64,000 nucleotides of DNA from Sternotherus odoratus (GCA_032164245.1 JAVMKO010000003.1:36954890-37018889), one strand, 5' to 3'; positions 1 to 12,686 are shown, numbered from the stretch's first letter. Program-made: numbers and translations. Notes: generated by a model from the letters alone, not told the origin.

Positions 1-985
1 CACTCTTCTGGAATTTCCACAGGGCTCCAAGACTTGTTGAAAATCCACATTAACAGTCTAGTTAGTTCCTAAGTTAGCTCTTTAAAAATGTGTGTGTTCA
101 AGTTGTCCAGACCTGCTGATTTAACAATGTCTAACTTTCGTAGCTCTGTTTAACATCCTTCAGAGATACTAGAAGAATGGAAAGACTTATCACCACATGC
201 TCAGACAACACCATCTCTTTCTTCCCCAAATATGGAGCATCAATATTCACTGAACACTTCTGCCTTTTTTGCATTATTATTGATAATTCTACCATTTCCA
301 TCTAATAATGGATCAATACCCATTTTCAGGATTCTTTTTGTTGCCACTCCTCTTTAAAAACCCTGCTTTCTATAGTCTTTAACTGTGCTGACCATAGACC
401 AATGTCCCGTTGCTTCCGTTAGGAATTGTAGAAAATTGATAACTTTGTATTTGTATTCATTACTATCAATTTCACATTTCTTCCATTTATTTTATATATT
501 ACATTACTTTTAATAGCTGCCTTCAATTCCCCTGTAAAGCAGATCCATTTCTTAAGCAGTACAGCCTTTCCTAAATGGGGGATTGTGTTTTTTGACATTT
601 AATAAGGTGGTCTTAAAATTATTCCAAATTATAATTCACAATGTTCTGATTAAATTCTTCCTTCCAGTTGACTGCCTCCTAATTGTTTTTAGCTTTGTGA
701 AATTGGCCCAATTAAAGCCCCATATGTATGTGTTACTAGTATGAACTTTACTCTAGTTGCATATTATAAAAGTGATCAACATCATTAAATTTTTGTTCTG
801 ATTACTTCCTTTTTTAATGTTAAAGACGAGGTCAAACACAGAATTCTTCCATGTTGGCTGCAACACTTTTTGAGTTAAGAAATTGGCATTATAATGTTTA
901 GAAATTCCGAGGACGGTTTCACATGTCACTGAAATTGAAGTCCTGCATGATCACAAAGTTCTTTTCCTACACATTATACTTACAC
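1..985 (-). mobile_element. CR1 LINE fragment, antisense, runs off the left edge
   Basis: Decayed non-LTR retrotransposon. Bases 1..400 align by eye with 15520..15920, the antisense of the CR1 reverse-transcriptase N-terminal region, sharing for example CATTATTATTGATAATTCTA. The part to 985 continues upstream into the linker and endonuclease region of CR1 ORF2. Many indels and stops break the frame, so it is an old copy. Its 3' half lies outside the window. Confidence 0.85.
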
Positions 986-3330
986 ATATTAAAGCTGTGA
1001 TATTTTACTACTTAGCTTATTATCACTGTTTCCCTGTTAAATGTACTTGCAAAGGCAAAACTTGTGGGACTTGTGGATCATGTGACTGTAACTGGTCACT
1101 TATCCTAATCTCACTAAACTTCACTGTTTGAATTCTTTGCACAAGCAGGAAAGTAAACTAGTCAGTTTTAACTACCTCAAGGTGAGAGAGGTTACAGTAA
1201 GCTGATATACTACAAACTACACTCGTTTACATCTTGAATACAATGAAATGATAGTTTATCTACAGTAAATACTTGTGGTTATCTGACAAAACAGGCCAAA
1301 GGTTCCAGGAGTTTTCTCCTGAAGTTACCCAGTCCTGACTCTAATGACTGATAATTGAAAGCAGAGGCTGGAAATATCAAATGTGGTAGGTGACAGATAA
1401 GCAACAGATTAATGCAAATACTCTGTTACAGGACACTAAAAGGTCAGAGGCCCCAGGAATTAGCTATTGTGCTACTGTGAAAAAACAGACATCAAACAGC
1501 TATTTACAGCAGTCTTGCTCTTCTCTCCAAAAATTCAAATGACTACAAACCTATTCTTACTTCCTATGGCTACATTTTTTATAACATATATTTAACAAAA
1601 AAAAAAAAAAACTTAGTGAAGGTGTGCAGAAAGCAGAAGTTGATCTAGAGTAGGGTGAAAGATAAAACCATTGTTTTCCCATAGGCAAATATTTTAATGT
1701 AATACATTGAAAAATTAAGAGCCGTATTCAGACCACCATTCATGTTCTACACTTTAAGCACATGAGGAGACCAAGCTAACACCTACAAACTGTATTTTAA
1801 AGCTATGTATCTTTGTATAGGCTTACACAGTGTGGAGAGCAAGGAGTCTAAATTTTACAAGCTAGAAATAGGCTTAATTCAGAAATATATATGTTTCTCT
1901 GCTACTCTGGAAGCCCTAAAAATAAAGAACCAATCCAAAGTCTTTTCATTGACCTCAATGGCCTTTGGATAAGGCCCATAGTCTTCTAGAAGATTCAAGT
2001 TTTTATTTATTTATTTATTCATTGGTTGAATAGAATCTTCAAATTGAACTACAGTGAAAAATTCTTTAACAAAAGTAATAAAAACATCTTTTAACAGAGA
2101 ATTTAAACAACAGCAACAGTCACAGTTTAAATACGATAACATTTACTCTGTTTGACAAAACACTAGGAGCCAAATTCTGCACTCATGACTCAGATAAAAC
2201 CACTACCGAACTCAATGAGAATTTTACTTGAGCAAGGAGTGTAAGTCTGCAGTAAGTTAAATTTTCATTGCAGGACTTTTGGTCCTTGAAGAGTACTTTT
2301 ATTGAAGTACTATATATTTAAATGATGATGCATTTATTATTACTGCCCTGGTTTTATTTAAGCTAATTATAGGTCTCCAGATGTGGTTTTGAAAGTGTAA
2401 TATAAATAGATTTGACATATAATGGTCTTTTTATTAAATTGCAAAACATGAAATCTGATGGGTCAAATTCTGCTGCAAGTTACACTAATTTATGTAAGTC
2501 CAGGTTATTTGTTTACCAGCTCAGCTGAGCAGAATTTGCCCAGTTGTCCTTAACTGAACTAAAAGATACTTTCTATGAACTGTTTGACAAAATGCTGTGC
2601 ATATCATGACAATTTCAATTGAAAAAATTAGCTGACTAATGTTCATTGAATCCAGTCATTTGATAATATGGTAGTTACTCAGAATTATTGAAATATATGA
2701 ATTAGAGCCTGATCCAAAGCAGCAGTGGAATTTATGGAAAGATTTTCATTCACTGAAGTAGATTGGATCTTAACCTTGGAGAGAAAGGGAACAAAACTGC
2801 ACGTTGTTCACTTCTTACAAGGATAGATTAGTTTTAATTATTTATCATTCATATAATTTATTTTTGTAAATAATTTACTGCAGTATTCTGTATCTTGTAA
2901 AAGCCATGAATTCTTAGTATTAAAGGATCTCTCCCAAGCACTTTGCTCTTAAATCTTTGCCAAGAACTGCTGTAACACCACAGGTTTTTTTTACTTTTGT
3001 GAACAAAAGGGTTTTTATGGGTAGCCAAATATGAATTTGCAAAAGTCCGAGCTATTGGTTAGCTGGGTCTTTGTGACATTCCTCTCAAAACATCCATGTG
3101 ACATAATCAACTTTAATAAATGGCAGACACCAATTCTGCCACCAGAAAAAAAAGAAAATTGTGTGTGAGAGAAAGTGAAGTGTAGAAAGGTTTGTAGTAA
3201 AATCTATTTCCTCCTCCTTTTAATTCCTTTAAGATGCAAAGCCTGAGCAGTTTATTCTCCCAGACTTGCCTTCCCCAGAGTTCCCTCTCTCTGCAATACT
3301 TCCAAGAGCTCCAAGGGACAACATCAGTGT
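986..3330. other. AT-rich, mostly unique DNA (presumed BMP5 intron 1)
   Basis: No coding exon or long transposon recognised. Contains a poly(A) run near 1597..1611, a TTTA microsatellite near 2001..2020 and remnants of the ancient palindromic repeat listed separately. Confidence 0.6.
2462..2540. repeat. Ancient palindromic amniote repeat (GGTCAAATTCTG ends)
   Basis: Starts GGTCAAATTCTGCTG and ends CAGCAGAATTTG-like in inverse orientation (GAGCAGAATTTGCCC), about 79 bp. This is the small hairpin-like MITE-type repeat seen several times in this window. A more decayed relative lies near 2167..2255. Confidence 0.5.
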
Positions 3331-3338
3331 CTACCAGA

Positions 3339-3581
3339 CTGGGGCAGCTCCAGGCACCAGCGCAGCAAGCGCATGTCTGGGGCGGTAACCCGCAGGGGAT
3401 GGCCTGCCGGTCCCTATCAGTGCGACAGTCAGGTTGCCTTTGGTGCCATGCCTGTTGGAGGTCTGCTGGTCCTGCGGATTCGGCGGTATTAGGAGGGACC
3501 TGCAGACCTTCTGCAGAAATGCTGCCGAATCAGCAGGGCCACCAGATCTCCCACAGGCATGAAAACATAGAGCCGCCCCTG
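3339..3581. mobile_element. hAT-type MITE, 243 bp, with 8-bp target duplication
   Basis: Non-autonomous DNA transposon. The left end CTGGGGCAGCTCC pairs with the right end GAGCCGCCCCTG read in reverse. Flanks are CTACCAGA (3331..3338) and CTACCAGT (3582..3589), 7 of 8 identical, the duplication length of hAT elements. The interior is GC-rich and internally palindromic. The open frames across it on both strands are by-products of that composition, not genes. A sister copy lies at 42867..43137. Confidence 0.8.
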
Positions 3582-6170
3582 CTACCAGTGCCCTTCTCCT
3601 GCACAGACTCCAACGTGTATCAGTGCAAAGAGGCACAACTGGATCTTACCACAAATAAGCTACCAATATATTTTACCAGCAGCATCTTCCATTCACTTTA
3701 TATAGGCTAAAATATCCCTAAGTAAATATACATTTTGAAAAAATAACCAGTCTCCTACATTAACTGTTTTTGGTGAAAAGCTAATTTGTAAACATATGGT
3801 ATTCATTCCATTTATGCCGTCCAAGTCACGTGCACTTCCTTTACAAGTCAAAACAAGTATTACACTACAGCTGACCCAAAAATTATTACATTCTGGAAGG
3901 TTTTCAGTTATTGATATTGTAAGTGGAAAAACAACACTTCATCTTCCCCGTGCTAGTTAGAACCTTGCCAGTGCAACAGTATGGATAAGTAACAGCAAAA
4001 AATACGGAGTCTAGTTCTTACTGGAACAGGGTTTGAGAAGTGAAAGCACTGTGAAAAGCTAGGTATTATTATCACCATCCCCACTACCACCACAACAAAA
4101 ATGAGAAAGAACTGAAAGTAATTTCCATTATTTCTTGCTTCCATTATATTTAAGGCTTGAACCTTTTGAGACAAGATTTCCACCAACCTCTGTAGCCCTG
4201 ACGTTTGACTGCAACACATAGCATAACTATCTCTGCACTTCACTAATCCTGGTTCATCTGTGAATCAGTCCAGTCCCCTGGCATAAATTAGAGCAGTTTG
4301 AGGCTATGCTCTCTTTCCCCCAGCCATGTCACTTATAGTTGGTGAGGTAGGACTAGCATGGGATTCTCACTGTGGTTCTATGCCACCAAGGGCAATTCTA
4401 GCTTTGCTGGGGTAATTAATCCCCCCTTAGGCAGCTGAGGGAGTTTCAGGACTGCTCTGTGCTGTTGCTATGTCGCAAAGTGACATGACTGAAGGAAGAA
4501 TCTGGACCAAACAGGTTTTCTTGTGAAAAACAAATAAGGACCCTTTATTTCATTCCATTACTTTAAATGATATGACAACATTTATTACATAAGCATGCAC
4601 AATACCCTCACTCAAAATAATATGCCCATTAGCTATTGGATTGGCATTACCATTTCACTAAGGAAAATAAGTCTTTCAGAAATTAATAAAGTATCATGTA
4701 GGTCTAGAACAGAATACATTAGAGCTCCCGTTTCAAGCAGGAAGTCAAATTTTCCACATTTATTTCATGTCCTCTTAGGAGACTAGTTTTTACTATACAG
4801 CCCTTTATTAATGAAGGCATCTCAGATAATTCATCTGAACACCGTGTGAGCAAGGATATTCATTTCTCTGCTTTTTCAGTTAACCCAACTATTCTGACAG
4901 TCATGGTTTAGAAAAATCAAGTACATATTGATATGGTGTGTCAATAATTTTTCTTATATTTAGCTCTAGCTTTCTCCCATACCAAATGGTTGCAATGAAA
5001 GGTAACAATTATAGCCAGGTTTCTTTCCAAACCTAAAGGTCAGGATGTCAGGCCAACGCAGCCTGCAGATTAGTGAACCACAGGGGGAAAAAAACTGCTT
5101 GAGAACTAGCGGTATACAATGAAAGCTCTGAAACTTTTATTGCTATTGAATGTGTCAGGTTATATTTCAAATCCAGATTCCGGAGTTGTGTCTACAGTAT
5201 ATGCAGGAATCGAAGGAATACACACACATTTCTTTTTCCTCATTCTTGAAACTTTCAGCACCAAATTCTGCCCTAAACTACACCTCACCCCAGTCGCTTG
5301 CTTTTTGGTTCAGCAAAGTTTGAACAGTAACTCAATTTAAACAGCGGAGAAAAGGTGGTCAGAAAATGGGTGTATGTTATAACTGATTTAGCATTCAGTG
5401 TAACTTGGGAGAAGGTTGAATGGGAATGTAAGATCATAAGGCAACTGTCAGGAGCGTATAAGCTAAAGCACATTTTATTTTCTGTTACTTCTCTTACTAT
5501 AGATCCCCTTCCACTGAATCACAAGTTATTTGACCACTTACGCATTTTCTGACCAACTTTATGCAATGTTTAACATCATCCTTCAAAATCACTGCTGAAT
5601 TCAGTTGAGAGGCTTCCATGTGAGCTCTACCTTCTTACTTCAGGATCAACTTGCCCTGCCCTAAAAAGGTAGGAATCAGTGCAGTATTACTCTTTAAAGT
5701 TTACCTACTTTTAGTGGGCTACTGATGTTTTAATATTATCCACCCTACCAATTAAATCTAGCATCATCAGTGAATCACATTTTACATGAAATAAGAAACA
5801 AAGCAGGGAAACAATTTCTGGTTAAGAAAGCCAGTAATTAAAGTTTCAAATACTCATTGGCTGAATAGGCAACTATATGCTACAGTTTACTAATAACTAT
5901 GCTGAATGATGAACTCCAACTATTTCATTTTAGAATGCTGCACTTTAACTTTGACTAAACACTAAACAAAATCAAGCCAGCTGTAACAATGATCATAAAT
6001 GAATGAATACATAAATACAATTTAAAATTTCCCGAACATCTAATTTAGAGAAAACAGAAAAAAGCGTATTATAGATGATCACTTTAGAATTAATTTGACA
6101 GGTTAAATATTTTCTCAGTGAGACATTGTAAATACACTGAAGTTTGCATAAAGAACATTATTTAGCATAT

Positions 6171-6255
6171 TTTGGGCCAGATCCTGACCTATTATCAGTA
6201 TGTGTACCTCCACTAAAATCAGTGTAGCCACACAGTTTACACCAGTGGGTTTAAA
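6171..6255. repeat. Ancient palindromic repeat remnant
   Basis: Begins GGGCCAGATCCTGACC and ends in GTTTACACCAGTGGG, the typical ends of a short sauropsid repeat in which GATCCT and TTTACACCAG boxes flank a hairpin. The right terminal box is lost. Confidence 0.45.
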
Positions 6256-8000
6256 CCATCCTATAGATTTTATGCCTTCCATGTTCTAGTTCTGCAATTT
6301 ATGCAACAATGTCATTTTATTATTTTAAAGCTACAAGGAAGTAGTTTAGTTAAAGCATGCCAAAAATCTGCAAAGTGCAAAAGGACATTCATCCTTACTG
6401 ATAACAGCCTTACACTGGCCATGCTCGTACTAGTAATCAGAACTGCAGTTTTGGCTTCACTGTGTGTTTGGATCATGACTTATTCCTGGCCAAATGATAG
6501 GATGGGAACAATGAAACCATTTCTTATGCACCCTAACATTTCTCACATTGGGTGCCTTTGCTGAACCATCCACAATGAAACCCAGAGCTCTTTCCTGAAC
6601 AATTAAAGTGAATTCAGAACTCCCCAACCTGCATGAACACTTTGAACAATTCTTTCCCAAAGTACAGTACCTTACATTTATCAACAGGTTAAAAGAGAGG
6701 GACACTGGACTTGGGGAAGGTTGCATTCCTCTCCCAAAGGCAAGCTAGAACAATTTGGTTGGAGCTGGCCATAATATATCCCACTAGTCCAAAGGGATGT
6801 TCATGGCCATGTTAACAAAGCAGGTTTCTTTCACATACTGCCGCAAGTGGTGATGTAAACACAACAAACATATAGAGCTTGGAATCCCCTTTTAGGAAAT
6901 TGTACTATAGAGTCTAGTATTCAAATAATCTGATGCTTGCAGACTAGCCTGGTCTAGCGCATGTGCACAACTCCCCATTCCATGTGCACTTTACAGTATC
7001 TGCACATCTATATCAAGCCTGAAATTGTGGGCATGCCCTTTGGTATATGTACATTTGAAATATCTGGTCTTTAGTTTCAGAATTTAGGCTGAAGGGCAGA
7101 GGAAAATATTCTCGTATATTTAAGTCAGTGCCCTAAATTGTGACATTAAAAAAACAACACAAAATCCCTATCATCTGTTCACTCTGTAACATGGGCTACA
7201 CTCTGGATTTTCTAAGATAAAATAAGAAAAAGCAGTCTCTATTCACATGATAGTGTATGCTATAGTACCTCACTAAACACGATTCCAGAATGTAAAAGGG
7301 GAATCGAAAATGTATTGCTGGAAGACTTGAAACACAAGCACACATGACAACTATGATAGGAAATATCTAAAGTGGCTCGCTGTAGGCATTAAAAAGAGGA
7401 AATGGCTATATTCTGATGTGCCACCAAAACTGAATCATGCTGATAAACATTACTCTTTTGTCTTACAATAACCAGCCATCACAGAGTTCACCAGAATGCA
7501 GGCAGTGTTTCCGTTAAGTCATCACATCATATTCTATTATTTCAATTATATTTATTTTTGGCTGATACCATGAAGCTCATTCATGTCTTTATATCCTTTT
7601 GATTAGACTACTGAAATAGCATGTTGGGTTGGGTTTTTTTTAAACCAAACAGGATCATGACTAAGCAACTTGAAAGGAGGATAGCATCTTTCACAAGTAA
7701 ATGCGAACATGGGAACCTAACCTGCAGGTTTTGCCTGTGCTACCTCTAAAACTTACTATTTATTTCAAGATCTTCCAAGAACACTTTTCTTTTCAGAGCT
7801 AGGTGCCTAGGTTCTTACAATCCAAAGTCAAACAATTTGTAAATTCCAGCTACTACATGGCAAATATTGTGTAAACTGGGCTTCTTCTACAATCCTCCAC
7901 AACCAGTTAGTTCTTCACAAAACACCTAAGGGGTTAATTATCCCGGTTTTCGATCATCATTTGAAAACACACTCTTTCCTATTGTGCTTCTTAAAATCTT

Positions 8001-8085
8001 GGGGCCGGATCCTGAGCTAGTGTTAATCAGCACTGCTCAAATAAAGTTAATAGAGGTGAATTATTTTACACCAGCTGAGGATCTT
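8001..8085. repeat. Ancient palindromic repeat copy
   Basis: Left end GGGGCCGGATCCTGAGCTAG and right end TTACACCAGCTGAGGATCTT are inverted relatives about 85 bp apart. Same family as 23216..23308. Confidence 0.55.
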
Positions 8086-8752
8086 GTTTTTCATTTTATT
8101 GCTTCTTTTCTTCATCTATTTTCACACAAAGCACTCTGAGAACTTCCTTGTAAGATCTGAACAACAAAACAATAACAATGCTATTCACTGGAAGCCTCTC
8201 CTATCTTTGCTGCAGTTAAAGAGCAGATGGAAATCAGCCCCTGAGAAGGCAGAGAAGCAATATCTTCAACCCTAGTGTTCAAAATTCATTAGACAGACAC
8301 CTTCACACACACAAATCATGGGACTGGCTTAAAAATAATGCATATTAAAAAATAAAGTTTGGAATCTTTTTACTTGCCTTGTGCTTTTTGAACATTTAAG
8401 GGTGAGATTTTTCTTTGCAACCATAGGACTAGAAACTTCATGAAACCCTCCCCCACGAAAGTGGAGATTCTCACACAAGTCTCGGGACTCCAAGACGACC
8501 AAATTTGCACAAATACAGACAGATATCATCTTTCTCTCCAAATGCAAATGGATGGACATCATACCAAATGGACTGAAGGAGAAAAATCTACGACAATCTA
8601 CCTACTGCACAGACCACAGTGAGAGATTATGCCAGACACTATCAAAGAAACTGAGGAACCACCTGATCAGCATCCTGTACAGCAAACAGGAAAACATCAA
8701 AAAGAGCTCTCCAACCTGGAGACTTTAATAAAAAAAACAACCTTCCACACAA

Positions 8753-8989
8753 ATGTACTTTACTAAAATAAGACAGGAGATCTACATTACACACTTCACT
8801 TCTCTACTGAAGAAAAAGGATTGCAAACTGTCTAAAATCCTACCTGCCACATGGGGCCACAACAGTGGTACCCCTAACTCACCCAGCAATATCATCAATC
8901 TATCCAGCTACACACTCAGCCCGGCAGAAGAATCTGTCCCATCTCGAGGACTCTCTTTCTGCCCCACCACCCCCACAAACATGATATAG
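8753..8989 (+). pseudogene. Penelope-like ORF, N-terminal remnant
   Basis: A 78-codon piece ending SPAEESVPSRGLSFCPTTP, which carries the SRGLSFCPT signature found before the reverse transcriptase in this PLE lineage. It ends at a TAG just after NMI. Recognisable PLE coding (FCGDLEAYFR and so on) continues straight after the stop, so the stop is decay rather than a natural end. Further frameshifts follow before the next segment at 9240. Confidence 0.65.
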
Positions 8990-9239
8990 TTCTGCGGTGA
9001 TCTTGAAGCCTACTTTCGCCATCTCCAATTCAAAGAATACTTTCAAGACAACACTGAACAACGTACTGATACACAAACACCATCCCACCAACAGCACAAG
9101 AAGAAGAACTCCACATGGACTCCTCCTGAGGGATGAAATGACAGTCTGGACCTATACATAGAATGCTTCCGACGACGTGCACAGGCAGAAATTGTGGAAA
9201 AACAACATCGCCTGCCTCACAACCTGTGCAGAATGCAAT

Positions 9240-9378
9240 GCTACCCACAGCCTCAGAAACAACCCTGACATCATAATCAAAGAGGCTGATAAAGGAGGTG
9301 CTGTTGTCATCATGAACAGATCTGACTACCAAAAGGAGGCTGCCAGACAACTCTCCAATACCAAACTCTATAGGCCAC
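9240..9378 (+). pseudogene. Penelope-like reverse transcriptase, 5' part, cut by insertion
   Basis: Codes IIIKEADKGGAVVIMNRSDY and then QLSNTKLYRPL, the start of a PLE reverse transcriptase. The frame is broken at 9379 by the 654-bp LTR-like insertion. On the far side the sequence continues at 10038 with SDPTEEYTKKLRHLL and PGFFCLLPKIHKPGNPG, as expected for an interrupted gene. Confidence 0.75.
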
Positions 9379-10032
9379 TGTAGCGGGGTGGCTACCCGCT
9401 CCCAGCGAAAGGGGTTTAAAACAGCCCTGCAAAAGGCTGTGGCTGGGGGCAAGTTCAATTAGCTGTGGCTGGTTCAATTAGGGCCCAGCCGGCCATGATA
9501 TAAGGGCCCAGAGTTTGGTGCTCAGAAAACAAAGTCTTCTCTGTCTGCAGAGGCAGACAGGCCTGGCTGCTGGGAGCTATGACAAAGTACTTAGAGTGAA
9601 GCAGGGCTGGGGCAAGGTAGGAGGAGCTGGAGAAGCTCTGGCCTGGAAACCCACAGGCTGCAGGGCCTAGGGAAAGGTCCAACAGAGGTACTGGGGTTGC
9701 AGTGGGAAGCCCATGGCTCTAGAGGCAGAGGCAGCAGGCCAAACCCTCCTTGCTGGTGATGAGTGGCAATGATACTGCAGTCTGCCCCAGAGAACGGGGG
9801 CAAGTGGTGACTGGCAGTTGCCTAGAATGAGGCAAGGTGGGGATAGAGGGTAGGGGTTCCCCAGGGAGGGGAGACCCTAAGACTTGCAGGGGTGCAGCAC
9901 CCTCAGTAAGAGGGCACCGGGGTCCGGGAGGGACAGGGGGCCAGAGCAGCAAGCAGGACATCAGCCTGCAGAGAGCTAATTCTGGACGGACTAGCAGGAG
10001 GCACCGCAGGGGTGAGTCACCACCCTGCTACA
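9379..10032. mobile_element. Solo-LTR-like insertion A, 654 bp, inside the Penelope RT
   Basis: Begins TGTAGCGGGGTG and ends CACCCTGCTACA, a TG...CA pair with inverted termini, flanked on both sides by GCCAC (9374..9378 and 10033..10037). A TATA-like GATATAAGG lies near 9498. No coding capacity and no AATAAA seen. A 5-bp duplication with TG...CA ends fits a solo LTR of an LTR retrotransposon or ERV; a TIR transposon with 5-bp duplications is the alternative. Related by eye over its full length to 11708..12412. Confidence 0.7.
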
Positions 10033-10990
10033 GCCACTTTTCTCAGATCCTACTGAGGAGTACACTAAGAAACTGCGCCATCTACTCAGGACACTTCCTA
10101 CACAAGCACAGGAACAAATCAACATCCCGTTAGAGCCCCGACCGGGGTTTTTCTGTCTACTACCCAAGATCCACAAACCTGGTAATCCTGGATGCCCCAT
10201 TATCTCGGGCATTGGCACTCTCACTGAAGAACTGTCTGGGTATGTGGACTCTCTACTCAGACCCTACGCCATCAGCACTCCCAGCTATCTCCAGGACACC
10301 ACTGATTTCCTGAGAAAACTACAATGCATTGGTGATCTCCCAGAAAACACCATCCTAGCCACCATGGATGTACAGGCTCTCTACACTAACATCCCACACA
10401 TAGATGGAATAAAAGCTGTCAGGAACAGTATCCCAGATGATGCCACAGCACAAGTGGTTGCTGAGCTCTGTCTCTTTATCCTCACGCACAATTATTTCAA
10501 ATTTGGCGACAATATATACCTCCAGACCAGTGGCACTGCTATGGGCACCCACATGGCCCCACAATATGCCAACATATTTATGGCTGACTTGGAACAACGC
10601 TTCCTCAACTCTCGTCCACTCACGCCCCTTCTCTACCTATGCTACATTGATGACATCATCATCTGGACCCATGGGAAAGAAACTCTGGAAGAATTCCACC
10701 ACGATTTCAACAGCTTCCACCCCACCATCAACCTCAGCCTGGACCAGTCTACACAAGAGGTCCACTTCCTGGACACCACAGTACAAATAAGTAATGGTCA
10801 CATAAACACCACCCTATACTGAAAACCCACTGACCACTTTGCCTACCTTCATGCCTCCAGCTTCCATCCCGGACACACTACACGCGCCATAGTCTACAGC
10901 CAAGCACTGAAGTACAACCGCATTGGCTCTAACCCCTCAGACAGAGACCAACACCTACAAGATCTTCACCAACCATTCTTAAAACTGCAA
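10033..10990 (+). pseudogene. Penelope-like reverse transcriptase, catalytic part
   Basis: Reverse transcriptase core: LLPKIHKPGNPG, then ATMDVQALYTNIP (motif A region), then TSGTAMGTHMAPQYANIFM (motif B region), then CYIDDIIIW, with the YIDD catalytic box at 10643..10654. The longest open stretch is 10244..10822. A TGA at 10820..10822 falls inside the conserved LY-x-KPTD segment; coding similarity continues past it (KPTDHFAYLHASSFHPGHTT). The stop therefore looks like a single decay mutation, plausibly CGA to TGA at a CpG. Confidence 0.85.
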
Positions 10991-10999
10991 TACCCACAT

Positions 11000-11641
11000 G
11001 TGCAAGTAAGGGAACAGATAAACAGGGCCAGAAATGTACCCAGAAGCCTTCTGCTGCAAGACAAACCCAAGAAAGAAACCAACAGACCACCACTGGCCAT
11101 CACCTACAGTCCTCAGTTAAAACCTCTCCAACACATCATCAGTGATCTACAACCCATCCTGGACAATGATCCCTCACTTTCACAGGCCTTGGGAGGCAGG
11201 CCAGTCCTTGCCCACAGACAACGTGCCAACCTGAAGCAGATTCTCACCAGCAACAGCACACTGCGCCATAACAACTCTAACTCAGGAACCAATCCATGCA
11301 ACAAACCTCGATGCCAACTCTGCCTACATATCTACACCAGCAACACCATCACAGGACCTAACCAGATCAGCCACACCATCACTGGTTCATTCACCTGCAC
11401 ATCTACCAATATAATATATGCTATCATGTGCCAGCAATGCCCCTCTGCTATGTACATCGGCCAAACTGGACAATCCCTACGTAAAAAGATAAATGGACAC
11501 AAATCAGATATTAGGAATGGCAATATAGAAAAGCCTGTAGGAGAACACTTCAACCTGCCTGGGCATACAATTGCAGACCTCAAGACAGCCATCCTGCAGC
11601 AAAAACACTTCAAAAACCAGACTTCAAAGAGAAACTGCTGA
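11000..11641 (+). pseudogene. Penelope-like C-terminal domain with GIY-YIG endonuclease
   Basis: A 213-codon open stretch. It holds a cysteine cluster CNKPRCQLC, then the GIY-YIG nuclease: IIYAIMCQQC standing for the GIY half, MYIGQTGQSLRKKI for the YIG half with a conserved arginine, GHKSDI, and GEHF with the likely catalytic glutamate. This reverse transcriptase plus GIY-YIG pairing defines the PLE group; the nuclease nicks target DNA for retrotransposition. Near 11620 the expected reading moves to another frame (RETAELQFICKFDT is readable there), so the printed C-terminus is an artefact of a frameshift. Confidence 0.85.
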
Positions 11642-11707
11642 GCTCCAGTTCATCTGCAAATTCGACACCATTAGGTCTGGTCTTAATATTAGCTGTGAAT
11701 GGCTCAC

Positions 11708-12412
11708 TGTAGCGGGGTGACTACCCGCTCCCTGCCTGAAAGGGCTGGAGTAGCCCAGGGAAGGGGTGTGGCCAGGAGCCAGCCAGCTCCGGGGCCTGAT
11801 TGGGAAGCAGGCTCGTCTGGGTGGCCACACCCCAAACACTCCCAAGCCAGGATATAAAGGCTGGGAGGCTGAGACACAAATCAGTCTCCTCTGTATCCAG
11901 AGGAGGACAGGCCTAGCTGTGGGGAGGCCTTAAACAGGGTACCTAGACTGGTGCAGGGCTGGGGCCAGGCGGTAGGAGCTGGGAAAGCTCGAGCCTGGGA
12001 GCCCCAGGCTGCTGGGCCTTGAAGAAGGCCCCACCCAGGGGTACTGGGATTTCAGGGGATAGCCCGGGGCTAGCAATAGAAGCAGCAGGCCAAACCCCCT
12101 TGCCGGTGATGAGCAGCCAGGATACTGCAGTCTGCCTCAGTGAGCGGAGGGAAGTGGTGACTGGCAGTGGCAAAGTCTGAGGCAAGGTGGGGATAGTGGG
12201 TGAAGGGTTCCCCGGGGAGGGGACCCATAGACTTGAGGGGGTTCTGTAGTGGTGCAGCACCCTCAACAAGAGTGCACCGGGGTCTGGGAGGGATGTGGGG
12301 CCAGGTAGTAGGAGCGGACGTGGGCCGGCAGAGGGCGCTCCGGAGGCTGGAAAAGCTAATTCCGAGACGACCAGCGGGAGGCGCCGCCGGAGTGAGTGTC
12401 CGACACGCTACA
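11708..12412. mobile_element. Solo-LTR-like insertion B, 705 bp, same family as insertion A
   Basis: Begins TGTAGCGGGGTGAC and ends GACACGCTACA, flanked by perfect CTCAC on both sides (11703..11707 and 12413..12417). Carries GATATAAAGG near 11851, matching the TATA-like site of insertion A, and shared blocks such as GGTGCAGCACCCTCA. Different duplications show it inserted independently of A rather than by local duplication. Confidence 0.7.
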
Positions 12413-12686
12413 CTCACCAATTACAAAAGCAGTTTCTCCTGACTGGGCGTTCACACCTCCAGATCACCTGCTGGAAATGGGCTTCACCACCACCCCTGAT
12501 TGAATTTACCTTGCTTTCTTGCCTGTATATTTATGCCTGCCTCTGGAGATTTCCACAACATTCATCTGATGAAGTGGGTCTTAGCCCACAAAAGCTCATG
12601 ATCCCTAAAATCTGTTAGTCTATAAGGTGCTACAAGACTCTTTATTGTTTTTGCAGATCCAGACTAACATGGCTACCCCCCTGATA

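Larger units (their letters stand above)
3590..8394. other. Mostly unique AT-rich DNA (presumed BMP5 intron 1)
   Basis: No exon recognised; short open frames here show no conserved motif. Two small palindromic repeats are listed separately. Nothing else identified. Confidence 0.55.
8395..12686 (+). mobile_element. Penelope-like retroelement, decayed, split by two insertions
   Basis: Plus-strand Penelope-like element (PLE): N-terminal region from about 8440, reverse transcriptase at 9240..9378 and 10033..10990, GIY-YIG endonuclease at 11270..11590, and a 3' region to about 12686 ending in a block with CCAGACTAACATGGCTACC. The whole is about 4.3 kb, of which about 1.36 kb belongs to two foreign insertions (9379..10032 and 11708..12412). 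Removing each insertion with one copy of its 5-bp duplication rejoins PLE sequence. Several stops and frameshifts show it is dead. The left boundary is approximate. Confidence 0.88.

Noticed and set aside
3953..4243. Small membrane protein on the minus strand
   Set aside because: A hydrophobic stretch alone; no homology, promoter or splice evidence in intronic DNA.
9379..10032. hAT transposon
   Set aside because: The duplication is 5 bp, not 8, and the ends are TG...CA with a TATA-like site, favouring an LTR.
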